DNA of 64,000 nt from NCBI GenBank assembly GCA_024516155.1, contig JAJJXM010000005.1, positions 372,001-436,000 on the forward strand, in the 5' to 3' direction. Positions 1 through 12,892 of this stretch are shown piece by piece. The number at the start of each line of letters is the position of its first letter. Position 1 is the first letter of the stretch. Origin of the DNA: Pyronema omphalodes. Its lineage: Eukaryota > Ascomycota > Pezizomycetes > Pezizales > Pyronemataceae. Below the pieces are notes generated by a model. It saw nothing but the letters and a program-made list of their open reading frames with translations, searched no databases and had not been told where the DNA came from. The translations under genes were made by a program, and so were the position numbers.

Positions 1-1472
1 AGGATTGATAGTAGGAAGCAGTTGAAATGGAAATGAATTGTATTGGTATATTAAGAGCGAGTATAAATTGAGAAAAATGGATAATGCATCGACCGCGAAA
101 AGCATGGCAATGATGATATGATATTATGATGTCTCGCACTTCTTGCCTGGTGTTGTATGAAGCGAGAAAAGATAAGTCATGGTTTAAAACATCGCCAGGC
201 TGACGACTCAAAACCTTATGCCAAATAGTGTGTACCGAGATGTATATATTGTGATAGCTTGACTTGATCCTCAGGAATTCGTTAGTGAATTTGTCAATAT
301 CGCACGCATGCACCGGTAACATGTCTGCTACGGATACAAATATGTAGAAATTTCCTTCGATCGTCCAAATTATACCGACTTAAATCGCTAACATTCTGTC
401 AACATGCTGACGTTCCTGATAAGGCTCTAAATCATGACCACCATCATCATCATTAGTTTGTATTCAACGGACCCAGTCGGATACTCAGAGATAGGTTCTG
501 ATACGTTCATATTTCTTCATTATCTCAGGCTCTGTTTCCCACCGCTTCTTTATGAAACTGGAGTACTCGGTATTCAAGCCACGATGACTCATTTCGTAAA
601 AAAATCCCATCTATTGGCCGACGAAGCTCTTCTGAATCGCTTCTCTTTTTTATCAAAGGAGAACCGTACTAGGCATTTGTTCTCCTCGACTGTAGGCGTA
701 GAATCTAGGCAACGGGGTATAATGATGCCGCCAGAATGAGATCGCCTGCTGATAGCCCATTGCTCTCTTGATACCAGCGTGGGTGCCCCAGGACACAAAA
801 CTGTGTTAAGTTTCCAGCAAGCAGCTGCCCTCCAGCATATCGCTGTCTCCAGATTGTATGCTCTGTACTTAATAGTTTGTTACCCAAAGAATGTGGTATT
901 ACAGAGAATAATCATCTAATTAAGCTGATCTCTCTCCTATCCTCTCTTCGCGAGTTATGTAATAGAAAAGTTCGAACTGTCGCGGGTGATATACCATTGA
1001 TCCATTACATTGTAATTAATTCGCTGTTCTGTATCTGCATTTAAGTTTGAGAGCCAAGATTTTCTAGAATCCAGCAGGCAACACCTACTATGATTCATAA
1101 GAAATATGTATCAACAAAGCCTCTGTAACAAAGCCTCCTGTATGTTTTAAGAAAACCTTCTTCTTGCAAAACTCCAGCCCAGAGAACCATATGCACGACC
1201 AAAACCATGACCAAAATACCTTCCAACGCCGCATAATAATAACCAACATAGTGATAACCAACCATAAAAACCCATAAAAACAAACAGATGAAGATTTGAA
1301 AAACAATAATAAATTCCGAAGCATGTAAGCATGTAAAGCAATGGTATTCTCCTGAACTATCTTACTCCAAGCTCTCGTCTTCTCGTTTCCTTATCTTCTT
1401 GTATACGATTTCCTGTCAGTACTGCCATAATTACGCTCCCTCGCTTTAAGAAATGTATGAACAGATGCCAAC
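1..1472. other. Intergenic region downstream of the SNF2 gene
   Basis: About 1.5 kb with no supported gene. Short open frames exist on both strands, but none has a recognisable domain, a good start context or splice partners. The right end carries the 3' flank of the SNF2-like gene, which ends at 1473. AT-rich stretches occur near 900-1100. I see no repeats or RNA genes. Confidence 0.6.
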
Positions 1473-4400
1473 TTATCGCCGCTTAAAAACTCCAGGGAGA
1501 CCAGGTCCCTTGTCAGTATTTTTCGCACCAGGTGTAGGAGTATTTTGTCCAGATTCATTTCCTTGCTTCTTAGGGACAACTCCCGGAATTGAATGACCTT
1601 GTGCGGATGCCGGCCTTTGGAGACTGGCTGATCTGGGAACAGCTCCAGGAGTAGGTGTGTTTTGTCCCGGTGTCTTCTGTACATTCTGGGAGACACTTCC
1701 GAGCCTCGAATGACTTTGTGCCGATGTCGGCCTAGGTAAACTTGATGTTCCGGATGGATTTCTTGGTGTAGTACTACTGGCGGTTGATACCGAGGTCCTT
1801 GGCCCTACCCCTGATCCTACTCCTGACCCCACTCCGGATCCTACTCCTGATCCTACTCCTGATCCCGCTCCTGATCCCGCTCCAAATCCAACGGTATGCA
1901 CAGCTGCAGAATTTGATGGTTTCGTAAGTGGTCGATCTTGGGCAAGTGGTGGGAATGCAAGATTCTTGGGGCTCGAAAATGGCCTTGATTCAATAGGGTT
2001 TATGGGGATTGGGCGGGATGATCGAGGGGTAACATTAGAGGCTGATGATACTGAAGGGGTCGTTGGCTTTTTTGTCATCGTTGATAGGGTAGATGCAATA
2101 GGTGAGGCAACTGGCCTAGCGGGTGCGGAGGAGGGGGTGCGGAAGACGACTGGGGCTGCGGTGGGTGTAGAAGGATTCCTTGCTGTCGCTGGGGATCCGG
2201 AGCCTGACGGCGCGGTAGATGTGAAGGGGGCCCTACCGGGAGCTACCATGGGTGCCATTGGTGCGGGTACTCGGGGCGTTGACGCAGTGGATATAAGTCC
2301 TGCTGTATGTACATTCGGTGATTGAGGATGGAATGTGGATGGTGCTGAGGGCTGAAAAGGTCCATGAACAACTGGAAAGGTCATGGCTGGATGGTAAGGT
2401 GCGGACATTGCTGGAGGCTGAGAAGGTCCAGAAAAACCTAGTGGGGCCATGGCTGGATGATGAAATACCGAAGTTGGATTTCCAGGAAATGTTGCTATAG
2501 CATTCGCTAGCCGAATGTTGGCAGGAACCGTTGATGCCGTCGAGGTACCCAATTTTCTAGCCATCTCTTGTTTTTCTTCCATTTGATGACGCGAAGCTTT
2601 AATTTGATCCAGCTGAATTTGGACTTGACGTCGTTCGGCTTCATTCAATGCGTCGTTATTGTCTGGCGGGAATGTGTCGGTATGATCGATTGAGCGGATG
2701 TAGTTGCCGAATTTTACACTATCTGCAATAACTTGGTCAAGAACTGGGTCAATCCCTTGAAACTCCGAAAGGTCAGATTGAGGGGGGTCAGTGGGTTCAG
2801 CTGTCGCCTCCGTCCACTGCTTTACTGAGGAGCGCATAGGTGCTCTGGAGTCAACAACACGCTTTTGAAGATGAGTTTTAAATTGAGCAGTGTTCCATAC
2901 TTTGTCGTCAAAAGTGCCACCAACCCGTAGACGGTAGACAAAGACGTGTTTCTTCTGACCGAGGCGATATGCGCGACCGATAGCTTGTTGTTCCCATTGC
3001 GGAGCGTATTCAAAGTCCAGGATGACAACCCTGCTTGCGCCATAAAGATTCAAACCAAGTCCTCCAGCCTTAGTAGATATTAAACACACCGTGCCTTTGG
3101 CCTTGTTAAAATCTTTGGTCCCCTGCTGCCGACGATTCATCTGTGTCGACCCGTCGAGGCGACTGTAATTAATTCCCATGGCCCTGATATAGCCCTCCAG
3201 TACGTCTAAAGTGGGAATACTGTGACTGAAAACCAGAATATTTTCGTTTAATCCAACACTGAATTTGATGATTTCAATGGTAGCCAACATTTTATAGCTC
3301 TGTTCTACCTTATTACCACCAGCCTTATTCATTTTCTCACGAGCCCACTTGTAATTAGATTCCGGTAAGGGTAAAGGAATTTGAGCCATGATACTTGCGA
3401 TCTGAGCGGTGTTCTCGGCAAGTGGGGGTCCGATAATTTGAATCTCATCTTCGTCAAAATCATCGAGCTCTGCTTCGGGTGCATCCAGGATCCTCTTGGC
3501 CTTTTTGCGTCGGGACTCGTCTATTTCCAGCCTCCGCTCGAGGCCCAGGGAAAAACTTTCAGGGTGGTTACAAATAAGCTTTAGTTGGTTAACAACCTCG
3601 AAGATCGAAAGTGCCTTGTTTTGTACTGCAGGAATACTGATATACCTATGGTACCGTTAGAAATACACAGAGATAAATGGTGTAGTGGGAATACAAACTG
3701 CATGTAAAACTCTCTTTGCAGAGCGGTTAATGGAACTGTTATCAAAAACTCTGTTTTCTGTGGCATCTCATCCTTGATGACTTCAATATCCGCCCTGTTG
3801 ATTTTGTACGAGATGTCATGTTTGAGAACATCAAGCATTATCGAACTCAATCTTTGCTCCTGGTGACTGCTATCCCGGTAGAGACCGTCTTGGATAGGGC
3901 CAACATACTTCGCTCTAAACTCGTTCAGCGGCCCAAGGTATCCGGGGTCAATCCATTCAATCAGCGTCCAATATTCCTCAAGGTTATTTGAAAGTGGCGA
4001 TCCTGTCATTGCGATACGGCTACGAGACTTAAATAAACTCGTAGCCCTGGAAATTTGTGAGCCCTTGTTTTTGATAGTATGAGCCTCATCTGCAACGATG
4101 ACGTTCGGGCCTAGATATATGTAAGCAAGAAATACCCGTCCAATAACGAAGCTGGAAATAACCTTCAAGCAATATTTTCTCCAAGGGCGACGTTACTGCT
4201 TGCCTAAATACATGATAGCTCATTATTAGGATGCCGCCATTTGCATCCCACTCATGAATAGCCCTTGAACGCTGTGGGGGAGTTTGCTCTCCATCTGCTC
4301 TATATATCTTTCCAATGTATTTCGGATCCAGTTCTTTCATACGTGCGTTAATAGGTAACCATTTGTGGAACTCATCGATCCAGTTGTCAATAAGGGTTGG

Positions 4401-7400
4401 GGGGCACATAATTAATGTCTTTGACTTGCGTAAATGCGGTGGGATTTGGCCACTGATAGCCTTATCCTGTGATGCCCCGGCTACTGCCAACGAATATAGA
4501 AAGGTTATCCTAATGAAGCCGTTAGAGACTGTTCATGGTATAGAAGGACATGCCAATTTTTACACTTGAAGAGTTTTTCCCAATCCCATTGTATGAGCCA
4601 ATAATGCACCTGTGTTTTGACCGATCTGTACAAGTTGCGTCCACAGAAAGCGAATACCCTCAATCTGATGAGGCTTGACTTTCTCTCGTACATTACGTGG
4701 CTCGATGATGATATCCTTGTGCTTAGCCAAATGACCTTTGTTGAGGATATATTTCTCATAATCCTCGTCGGCTGCGGATCCTTTCTCTTGTTTTTCCTTT
4801 TCAATGCGTCGCTGAATAGTCGCCATCATTAGTTTTTGCTTCTCACGTTGGGATTTGGCCATTTGATCCTCCGAGACTGCTTTTCGCTTTCTCTTTCTGT
4901 GAGAGGTCTGTGATTCTTGTTCGGGTTCCTCCTCTTCATCATCCACCAGGAAAACATCATCTAACAATTTGCGTTTCGATTGCTTCCCGCTCGAGCTCTC
5001 GGGAACGTTCAAATCTTCCGGCTCTAATGCTATAAAATCCATCTTGAATTTTTTAAAACGGTCAAAATTTTGGGCCTGTGCATCATCTTTATGTAAAGGA
5101 AGATGGATTTTTTTCTCAGACCGACGAAAGGCCCATGCTACGTAAAGAGTGCATAAGCAGGAATGTCGTGCCTGTTCAATAGGAGTGTGACTGAGTTCTG
5201 GTCTCTTATCCCTCGGCCAGGTGAGAAGAGATTTCCTCATGGTGTCCCAAGTCCCTTGTAGTTGATACTCCAGGTAATTTTGTAGCCGCTCACGCAAATA
5301 GGCGATTATTTTTGGCTCGGCTCTCTGAATAGCTGATCGCAGACAGGCCAATTTTAATGAGTCCATTCGCAGTTTTTTATTCTTTAAACGAACAAGAGGC
5401 GCATCCTCATCAGGATCAAGATCTTTCGGCCCCTCCGGTTTATCCGGTTCATCCACATCCATTTCGTCCTCTGTGTCTTCTAGATCTATGATCTGGAAAT
5501 CTCGTTTTTTCTTGGCTGGTGGGCTTAATTCGAGTGTTAAATCGATTACTTCGTGCTTTGATGGGGTATTGTTGCTGATAATATTTCCTGGTGCAAACTC
5601 GGATTTAACATGGCGATGCACTGAGTTAGTAGAGTCGGAGTCGGAGTTTGATTCGGAGTCAGGGTCTTCCATGGCTTCCTCTGGCATTTCAGGCATCAGT
5701 TCGTCCATAACGTCATTGTCTGAAATAAAGCCTGCCATGTCGTCCTCTGTTTCTCCTTCGGAAATAGAGTCGCTATCGCTTTCGATATCCTCGGTCTCGG
5801 AGTCTTCGTCCATAGGTTCGTCTTCGTCCATAGGCTCGTCTTCGTCGGGATTCGCAGGAGTACTCCGAGCCTTTCTTTCTGCCTTAGGCTTCCGAGCAGG
5901 TTTTGGTGGCGCTTCTGTCCGCTTCATCAACTCAATCATCCACTCGTCAAACTGGATGCTCTCAATCGTTCCTCTCATATTCCCCCTCGCAACTTTTTTG
6001 CAAGCCTTCTTGGCTGCTGCCAAAGTGGGGTAGTCGGTAACCTCAAAAAACTTATCTTTCTGGCGCCCGAGACGGTTCTTAGCATGTTCAATATTCTTTG
6101 TACAGCTTTCAATTCTCGAAGCAAATCGGTGCTTCTTTTTTGCCGACTTCCAGTCTGCATATGCTTGTTCTTCTAGCTTAGGCAATTCTACCTTGCGCCA
6201 TTTCGAAATGACATCCTCAATGGCCTCTTGCAGTGCTTGCTCAATCTCTTCTCTTCTCACATAGCAACGGCCAGCTCTCGGTTTAGGCACTTTCCTCTCG
6301 GTACCAAATTCTTTCTCATATTCCCGCCAAGTGTCGTAATCGAGTTCTTCATCACTATCCGATTCACCAAAAACTGGCAGGATTTTATCGGCATTATCGA
6401 TATTCTGCCATTTTAGGAGGTGTTCGAAACCTGCGAGGTCGTTGTCATCGTGTTCTATGCGTCTTGCAGATCCCGCGCTGGGCTGATCAAAGTGCGTGAC
6501 CATTTGAACGTCTGATTTTGACGAAGCTGAGGCAGATGATGAAAAATCTTTCCAAGGTAAGGGAAGAGTCTTTGTATTTTCTCGGTGAACCCTGACTTGA
6601 TCATTTTCGAAGTCGAATACAGTGAACGACTGTAGTTCATGTTTGCGCAAATATTTTTCCGCGTCTCCATAGGGCTTCACAGCAATTCGCAACTGGTCTT
6701 CTGTTCGGGTCATGATGAACCTATCCGTATCGGCCATTGATTGTAACTCCTGCGCCATGATATTTGAATTGTTTCTGAAGAAACGGCCAAGTTGACGCGC
6801 AACAAACTGTCTTTCTCCGGGGTGTCGATATGGATACTGCGCCGCAACAAACGAAAACTCTTCATATTCCTCATCCGAAATATCTTCCCCGGGTTCAACG
6901 CTGTAGAAGACGGAATCAATCTTTCGAGCTTTTAAAGGAAGGTAGTATTTTAACTGTGTTTGCTGCCGTTGGCGACGAGTCTTGTTGGACATGGGCTCCT
7001 CCTCAGAGTCCTCAGAGGATTGCTCGGGCTCCTCGACTGGAGATTTTGCCGGTTCTGGGGGAAGAAGTGTCGGAATAAGACGTTTTCGCCCGTTCTCATC
7101 TATTACCGGAGCCATGGAAATTGGCGGAGCAGGACTTTTAGGCTCGGTCTCAGGCGCGGGCGCAGGCTCATCTGAAGTAGATTGCTCTGGTTCATGAACC
7201 TTATCCATGAGTGGCTCGGAATCAGAAGATTGGTCAGAAGCCACTCCTTCATCTTCAGAATCCTCGCTCTCAGAATAAACTGGTTTCGGACTAGACGGTC
7301 TAACAAAAGTTGGGACAAGACGTTTACGCCCATTCTCATCTATTACCGGAGCTGGCATTGCCGGAGCGGTAGCTTCGAGTTGATCTGTAGTTACCAATTC

Positions 7401-8036
7401 CATAGGTACATCAGCGCTATCATCAGCTATATCAACTGGTGGAGTAGCTTCTACGCCAGTATCATCTTGAGATGAAGTATTTGGTGCGTGTGCAGGAACT
7501 GGTACAGCTTGGGGATATATTCGCTCGGATAAAGCACGATTCAACGGACTTGGAGTTCCCTGTATTGGACTAGGAGGTGCATCTGACATGTTTTCCGTTT
7601 GATTGGGCGTGATTTTCACTGGTAGCTGTTGTTCATTGTGAATAGGTGTAACTTCTGGAACGCCGGCTTGGTCAATAGGTGGTACTTCCACTACTGGGCT
7701 TTGAGCCGTTTCGGTCTCCTCATCTGTCTTGAAATTCGACGATTTTGTTGAACCAAATATCTTTATTGGTGGATCCTTTTCTAGAAAGTGGGTTGATTTT
7801 GGGCTTCTGTGTTGTAGTGCTCGTACAATCCTTCTGAATTTGTTGCGGAGACCATAGATATTTGATATTCCCAGGTACTCTTCCATTTCTGGCAAATCTC
7901 CAGTAAGCAGAACTCCGCCGTCGATCATGTTTGACCGCAGTAACGACTTGAAGTCATCTGGAAATTCATGGAATTCTTCGACTATCCGCTCAATGCTGTA
8001 GTCGAATGGGTCGAGGTCTGGGATTTGGCTAGTCAT
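1473..8036 (-). CDS. SNF2-family chromatin remodeling ATPase, ATRX/ARIP4-like (2134 aa, 4 exons)
   Basis: Exons on the minus strand: 8036-4564, 4509-4163, 4110-3699 and 3645-1473. The three 52-54 nt introns have GT-AG ends, and the joined frame is open for 2134 codons. The first intron splits the Walker region so that GLGKTLQ continues into VITFLYSLAVAG. The helicase core has motif I (HTMGLGKT, ~1150), the DEAH box (VADEAHTIKN, ~1278) and a helicase C lobe (~1525-1680) with RLDGS and QAIGRAYRLGQ, followed by GTFDDKVW. The N terminus (~10-75) looks like a SAM-type helical domain. A long disordered, acidic region then carries two copies of PVIDENGRKRL (~225 and ~307). The tail is Pro/Ser/Thr-rich with a Gly-Ser-Val repeat near residue 2000. 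By family, it is a nuclear ATP-dependent DNA translocase acting on nucleosomes. ATRX/ARIP4 is the closest match I recognise; the exact orthologue is uncertain. The third acceptor could lie 9 nt further downstream (exon start 3636). Confidence 0.9.
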
Positions 8037-8865
8037 GCTGACAACGGGGTCGCACGCTAGAATTCCAGAAAAGTGTTACAAAATGATGTGGTACGCCGAC
8101 CAGTAACGGATCCAGATTGGAGAATAACAATATTCGGATAATGTTCGAGACGGGAGGAGACAGCGGCGGGGATATTCGTAGACGACGTAGGCGGCGTGGG
8201 CGGCGTAGAGGGCGTGGATGGTGAGAAGTTTTCGGGAGACGCGGGTCTCCGCTAGTGATTTTCGCGACGTGACGGAAGAGTTCAGTACTCAGATGACAAC
8301 GGGGTGTTCAAAACCCCCTCGAATGCGTCAAACACACAATTCTCCACCAAACTTTCAGGGCATAAGCCTATTCCTGATCAACATCCCAAATCCAAATTTA
8401 TGTGCTTATTTTCCAGTGTGCCGCGCGCGTAATCACTGTACGAACTTGAAAGATTATAGCGTTGTGATTCTACCGGAAGGGGTCGCGAACACGTCGACGC
8501 GTTTATGCCCGCTGGTGGGGCTACCCCGCAATTTACAAAAATCATCCCATATGTACATAACAAGTCATTAAAGGCAAGCTTTTGTTTAAAATATCCTATT
8601 TATATCGAAATATGATTGGAATGAATGCATCTAATCATATTTGTACTCGGGTATACATATTCTATGATTTCAAGACACTCGATGCATCATTCGTAAATTG
8701 CTTGGCACAACATCATTATTGATTAAACAGAGTTTCTGTTCCGTGAACTTAATACATTCAAACTCAAAATCAAATCCAAACTCCAAACCCATGCTCTATA
8801 TACCATAAAGAAACTCCACAATGCTATTTGTTCCATGAAATTCCACTCCGATATCCCGAATCCCA
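8037..8865. other. Intergenic region between SNF2-like and ESS2 genes
   Basis: This is the 5' flank of the SNF2-like gene (starts at 8036, minus) and the 3' flank of the ESS2 gene (ends at 8866, minus). A short GC-rich stretch (8160-8220) has repeated ggcggcgt-like triplets just upstream of the SNF2 start and may be 5' UTR or core promoter. The plus-strand open frame at 8218-8571 has no recognisable features and is not called. Confidence 0.5.
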
Positions 8866-10316
8866 TTACTTCGCCTTCGGCGTAGCCTTCCATCTAAACC
8901 CCTTCTCTCTTGGTGTGTCGGCCGCCTTCTTCCCTCCTAAAACTGACTCCCTCAAACCTGTCTCCCTTCTCGCTGTCAAGTTTCCCCATAACCTCTGTCC
9001 TGCAGGTGTAAGCGCCGGAGAACTCTTGAAGCTCGGAATTTCCCTGCCTCCCGCTAGCGATGTCATCCGTGGTGTACCTGTCTTTGGTGTGGCAGCTGAC
9101 GAAAGAAGTGCGTTTGAAGTTCGCTTATTTTTAGCAACTTTCTCGACCATTCTGTGATGTAGGAGTTCGCGTTTGGGTGTAGCGGCGATCTTGAAAGGTG
9201 CTGAGGTGGTGGGAGCGCTGGAAGCAGTCGAGGTGGATGATATAGCGGAGACAGATCCCCAAGTTAACGGGGGCGCCCCCAAGGATGCAGGAGATGGTGA
9301 GGGAGCGGCATCAACAAAGGTGTAACCATTCACTCTTGGGGTTTCGGCTTCACCAAACCTAAAGTCGGCCTCGGATTCAGAAGGGCGGAACCGTCCAGCA
9401 ATGGCATCGGAGATCAAAGAGTGGGTTGGTGAAGCTGGACGGTCAATAATTGGAGCTGCGACTGGCATACGGGTATTCGCATATACCACCGCCTTTGGGG
9501 GAAGCTCCTTTTCAGTATTCTTTTCCGGTGGCGGGGGAGATTTATCGGGTGTAAACATTAAGCCGTTCCTCGGCTCTGCCTTCCAAGTATTAGGAACGGC
9601 AGGTCGATCGTCGGGTGCTGTGATAAGCTTTCGTTCTCCATGTAGTGCTTTCTCTTCTTCTTGAGCATGAAGACGTTTCTGGTGTTCGATTTGGCGGAAT
9701 CCAGGGATATGGTTTCCATTCCACAAAAAGGAGTAAGCTTTCCTGTGCTTCTCATTCTGCTTATCTAAAATCTTGTTGAAAGACTCGTTGTCTTCAGAAG
9801 TGTATTTGCTCTGAAAGGCATCTAGCGAAAGGTGTGTTTCCACCGCCGGTTTCTTACGCTCCGCTGAAGCTTCGCCGTGTCGCGGGGTAGCTCCGGGGGT
9901 GCTGCCGATACATGGAGTAGCTAAAGGATCGCGAAATTTCGGTGTGGCAAAAGAGGTACCGCGGCGTCGGTGTTGTGGCGTGTTCATGACCTCAGTAAGC
10001 TTCCGGGATGCTTCAGTGATCCATTCTTCGTCGCGGGATTCGAGCGCGTCAAGGTATTCTTGTTGGTGTTTCGATTCTAGGAGTCCAGGGAAGAAGTCGC
10101 GGGCAATAATTTCGGACTATAAAGGTTAATATGGGGGTACGGAGGAGATCAGAGAGAGAGAGTTACCAAGGCGTCGGTGTACGTATCTTCGTCGAGAACC
10201 TTAGGAGGTCGCTTTATACGTTTGACAGGCGGTGGTGGCATAAGGTCTGTATCTGTGGATTTGCGGATAAGGGCTTTGGAGGAGCCCTCCGCAGGTGATG
10301 TAGCGGAGGACGACAT
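8866..10316 (-). CDS. ESS2/DGCR14 (Bis1-like) nuclear protein (466 aa, 2 exons)
   Basis: Exon 1 is 10316-10167 and exon 2 is 10116-8866. The 50-nt intron starts GTAACT and ends TATAG after a TATTAACC-like branch point. The splice joins DEDTYTDAL to SEIIARDFFPGL, the conserved N-terminal signature of the ESS2/DGCR14 family (~42-62). A second conserved stretch, AYSFLWNGNHIPGF, lies at ~180, followed by a basic Pro/Ser/Thr-rich C terminus with FRWKATPKAK at the end. By family knowledge, ESS2 proteins are nuclear and associate with the late spliceosome; fission yeast Bis1 is a homologue. The start chosen is the first ATG after the upstream non-coding region. Upstream frame continuation to 10394 is rejected because exon 1 then begins with a non-conserved hydrophobic stretch. 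It is divergent from the FHA kinase gene, with 284 bp between the starts. Confidence 0.9.
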
Positions 10317-10600
10317 GGTGAGTTTCGGGGACGTCAGTGAAGGCGCAGAAAGGTATAGTAAAGAAGTGACAGTGAAACTTTGAAGTTGAAGCACGCTCAG
10401 TCGCTGATCAGGGTGGCGGCGCTAGCGTGGGTAGGGCTTAGCTCTGTATCATTGATGCTCTGCACTCTACGTAATTCTGAAGACAACCAGGCTTTGATCC
10501 TCCATCTCTCCACGTTTTTTTTTTTTTTTTTTTGCATGCGACTCCTGGATATTTTGATTACAAATTTCAAGATTTCAGAATTTGTATAGGTAAAGAGAAA
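10317..10600. promoter_or_regulatory. Divergent intergenic promoter region (ESS2 / FHA kinase)
   Basis: These 284 bp separate the two divergently oriented starts and must contain both 5' UTRs and core promoters. It holds a run of 18 T at 10516-10533 on the plus strand, the type of poly(dA:dT) tract that excludes nucleosomes in fungal promoters. No specific factor site is claimed. Confidence 0.45.
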
Positions 10601-12511
10601 ATGATGCCTCATCGACAGGACGATCTCGGGTGGCTTGGGCTACAAATAACCAACCCGGCAAGCGACACTGACAGAACTATGCCTTCGAACTCACAGATGA
10701 GAGGTTCACACTTCGACAAAAATCTCCCAATTACCAAAGCTGGAATTACCGTTGGTCGTTATCCTCACAGTACAGTTGTAATCAATGGACCAAGCTGCTC
10801 CAAACACCACCTGTTCTTCTACGTTACAATATTCGACGAAAAAAACGAATCCGAACCATTGGTATTTTGCGAAGACAAAAACAGTACAAATGGAACCTGG
10901 GTCAACGGAAAGTGTATTGGGAAAGGTCAAAGTGTGCTGCTCTCGGACGGAGATATAATTGAGATAGTGAATGAGGTGAAATTTGTTTTTCATGCTTCCA
11001 CATCTAAGGAATCGGAACCGCTGGATGAAACGGCATTGAAGGATCAGGAGGCGCTGGCTTGGCCATACGAAGTTACAGAACGAGTACTAGGATCTGGATC
11101 TTATGGAAAGGTGTATCTGGCTCTGGAGAAGAATACTAATAACCAAATTGCCTGTAAGATGATCAATATGCAGGCCTTGACAGCAAAGGAGAACCCGAAG
11201 ATGAAGATGAAGTATTGGGACCAGGCTTTGAGAGAGGTCAGTGTATTGATGGCTCTGAGTCATCCCAATGTCATCAACATACATGCCTACTACACCACGA
11301 GAGAGCGGATATACATATTTGAGGAGTTAATTACGCATGGGGACATGTTTTCCTTCATGGGCACTCGGAACTACGAACCATTCAAGGAGGACGAAGTAAG
11401 GTCAATCGCATGGCATATCTTGAAAGCTTTGGACTATCTTCATCAGAAGGGAATAGTACATAGAGACTTGAAGGTAAATGACCTTTTCCCACAGTAGTTA
11501 CATAATTTAACATCGATAATCACAGCCAGAAAACATCCTATTGACAAGCGGCGACGCATACGGTCGAATGGTCTTGACAGACTTTGGAACTGCACGCTCA
11601 CTTGATGGTCCTGGTAATAGGAAGTTGACATCCGTGGGAACCGATCAATACCGCGCACCGTAAGTACTTTCGACAGCTACTCCTTATGCAATCCATTTCT
11701 TACATACGGCCACAGAGAAATGGAACAACGATCTTTTAACTACACAACAGCAGTCGACTTATGGTCCTTCGGCGTCATCATCAATAGTCTACTCTTCGGT
11801 AGTTATGATGATTACACCTGGAAATTACGACAAGAAGACTTTACACACATGCAAAATCATCCCAAAGTCAGCGGATCAGCTAAAGGATTTGTAAGGAACC
11901 TACTCCGCCGAGACCCAAAGCTACGACTATCAGCCAAACAGGCAATGCACCACGAATGGCTCCGAAATGACGTTTTGAGGCTGGAGAGTCGATACCAACA
12001 GTCGACAGAGAATTGGAGAGGGGCACCTGTCATTAATATCAATACAGTTGGTAATGGGTCTACACAAAGCGGCGTGGTATCTGTAGGGAATGAACACGCG
12101 GTGAACCAACCTGACCAGATCATGAGAGAACCTTCCATTGGTGATGTACAGTTAATGGACATAGATAGCCCGAAGAGCTTAGGAGAGCCAGAGCCTCTTG
12201 CGAGTGGTTGGGTGGAAGAAAGTCAAGAGGACAGGATTATTTACGATATAGCTACGCAAGACGGGAAGCTAAAGACCGCAGGACAGCTTGCTAGAGAAGC
12301 TGCAGAGCTTAGATCACAACACGATCTAAGTGGCTCGTGGCCTGTTCTGCAGCCTCCAAGTAGTATGGAGAGGAGGGTTACTAAAACCGAGACACGAGTT
12401 CCTTCAAGACGCAAGTGGACTATGGGAAGTGATGAGTCCTCGGGTAGAGACCGTACGCGCAATGATACGAGAGATATAGATGATTACTACGAAATTTATT
12501 ACGACGATTGA
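10601..12511 (+). CDS. FHA-domain serine/threonine kinase, Rad53/Chk2-like (600 aa, 3 exons)
   Basis: Exons: 10601-11473, 11526-11659 and 11716-12511. Both introns are short (52 and 56 nt) with GTAAAT and GTAAGT donors. The FHA domain (~44-125) has the VGRYPHS and SKHH phosphothreonine-binding signatures and NSTNGTWVNG. The kinase domain (~156-450) has the glycine loop GSGSYGKV, the VAIK-type lysine in IACKMIN, HRDLKPEN reconstructed across intron 1 (~291), DFG (LTDFGTA, ~308) and APE reconstructed across intron 2 (YRAPE, ~336). The combination is that of Rad53/Cds1/Chk2 or Mek1 kinases, which bind phosphothreonine and signal DNA damage or meiotic checkpoints. There is one FHA domain, as in Cds1 and Neurospora PRD-4. 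The C-terminal tail ends in an acidic Tyr/Asp-rich motif. The last ~16 codons lie within the inverted duplication. Orthologue versus divergent paralogue cannot be decided here. Confidence 0.88.
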
Positions 12512-12892
12512 TGTTTTAGAATTTGTACAGAGATCTTGAAACACAGACGACAGGATTGTTTCTAGAATGTATTGAGCTACTTGTATTTCACTCGATTTGA
12601 AACCGCGAACTAATCTTCGACCCTCGAGTGACGAGTCTGCCAACCGCCAAATAGGCGTCATGTGAAGGAAATATTATAATCTCATGAGCGGCCAGTTAGT
12701 TCTTGTGACTGTTTGTTGTGAGAATATCTCGGCATGCATTGTGACATTCCTGTGTGTGTATACCAAGCTCCATTTCCACCTCAACCATCACAACCTCACA
12801 CCTCACCTCAGCTGTCTTCACAATACAGCATTCGAAAAATCACTATTTAGCACTCGATCCCACATCCTTTAACACAAGCCCTATTAGCAGTC
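12512..12892 (+). promoter_or_regulatory. 3' flank of the kinase gene and 5' flank of the 243-aa gene, copy 1
   Basis: These 381 bp lie between the kinase stop and the ATG of the unknown gene, same strand. The last ~120 bp before the ATG are C-rich and pyrimidine-rich (caaccatcacaacctcacacc), a composition common around fungal transcription starts. The segment is duplicated in the right arm (34162-34541) with about 15 differences, so copy 2 kept its promoter. Confidence 0.45.
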
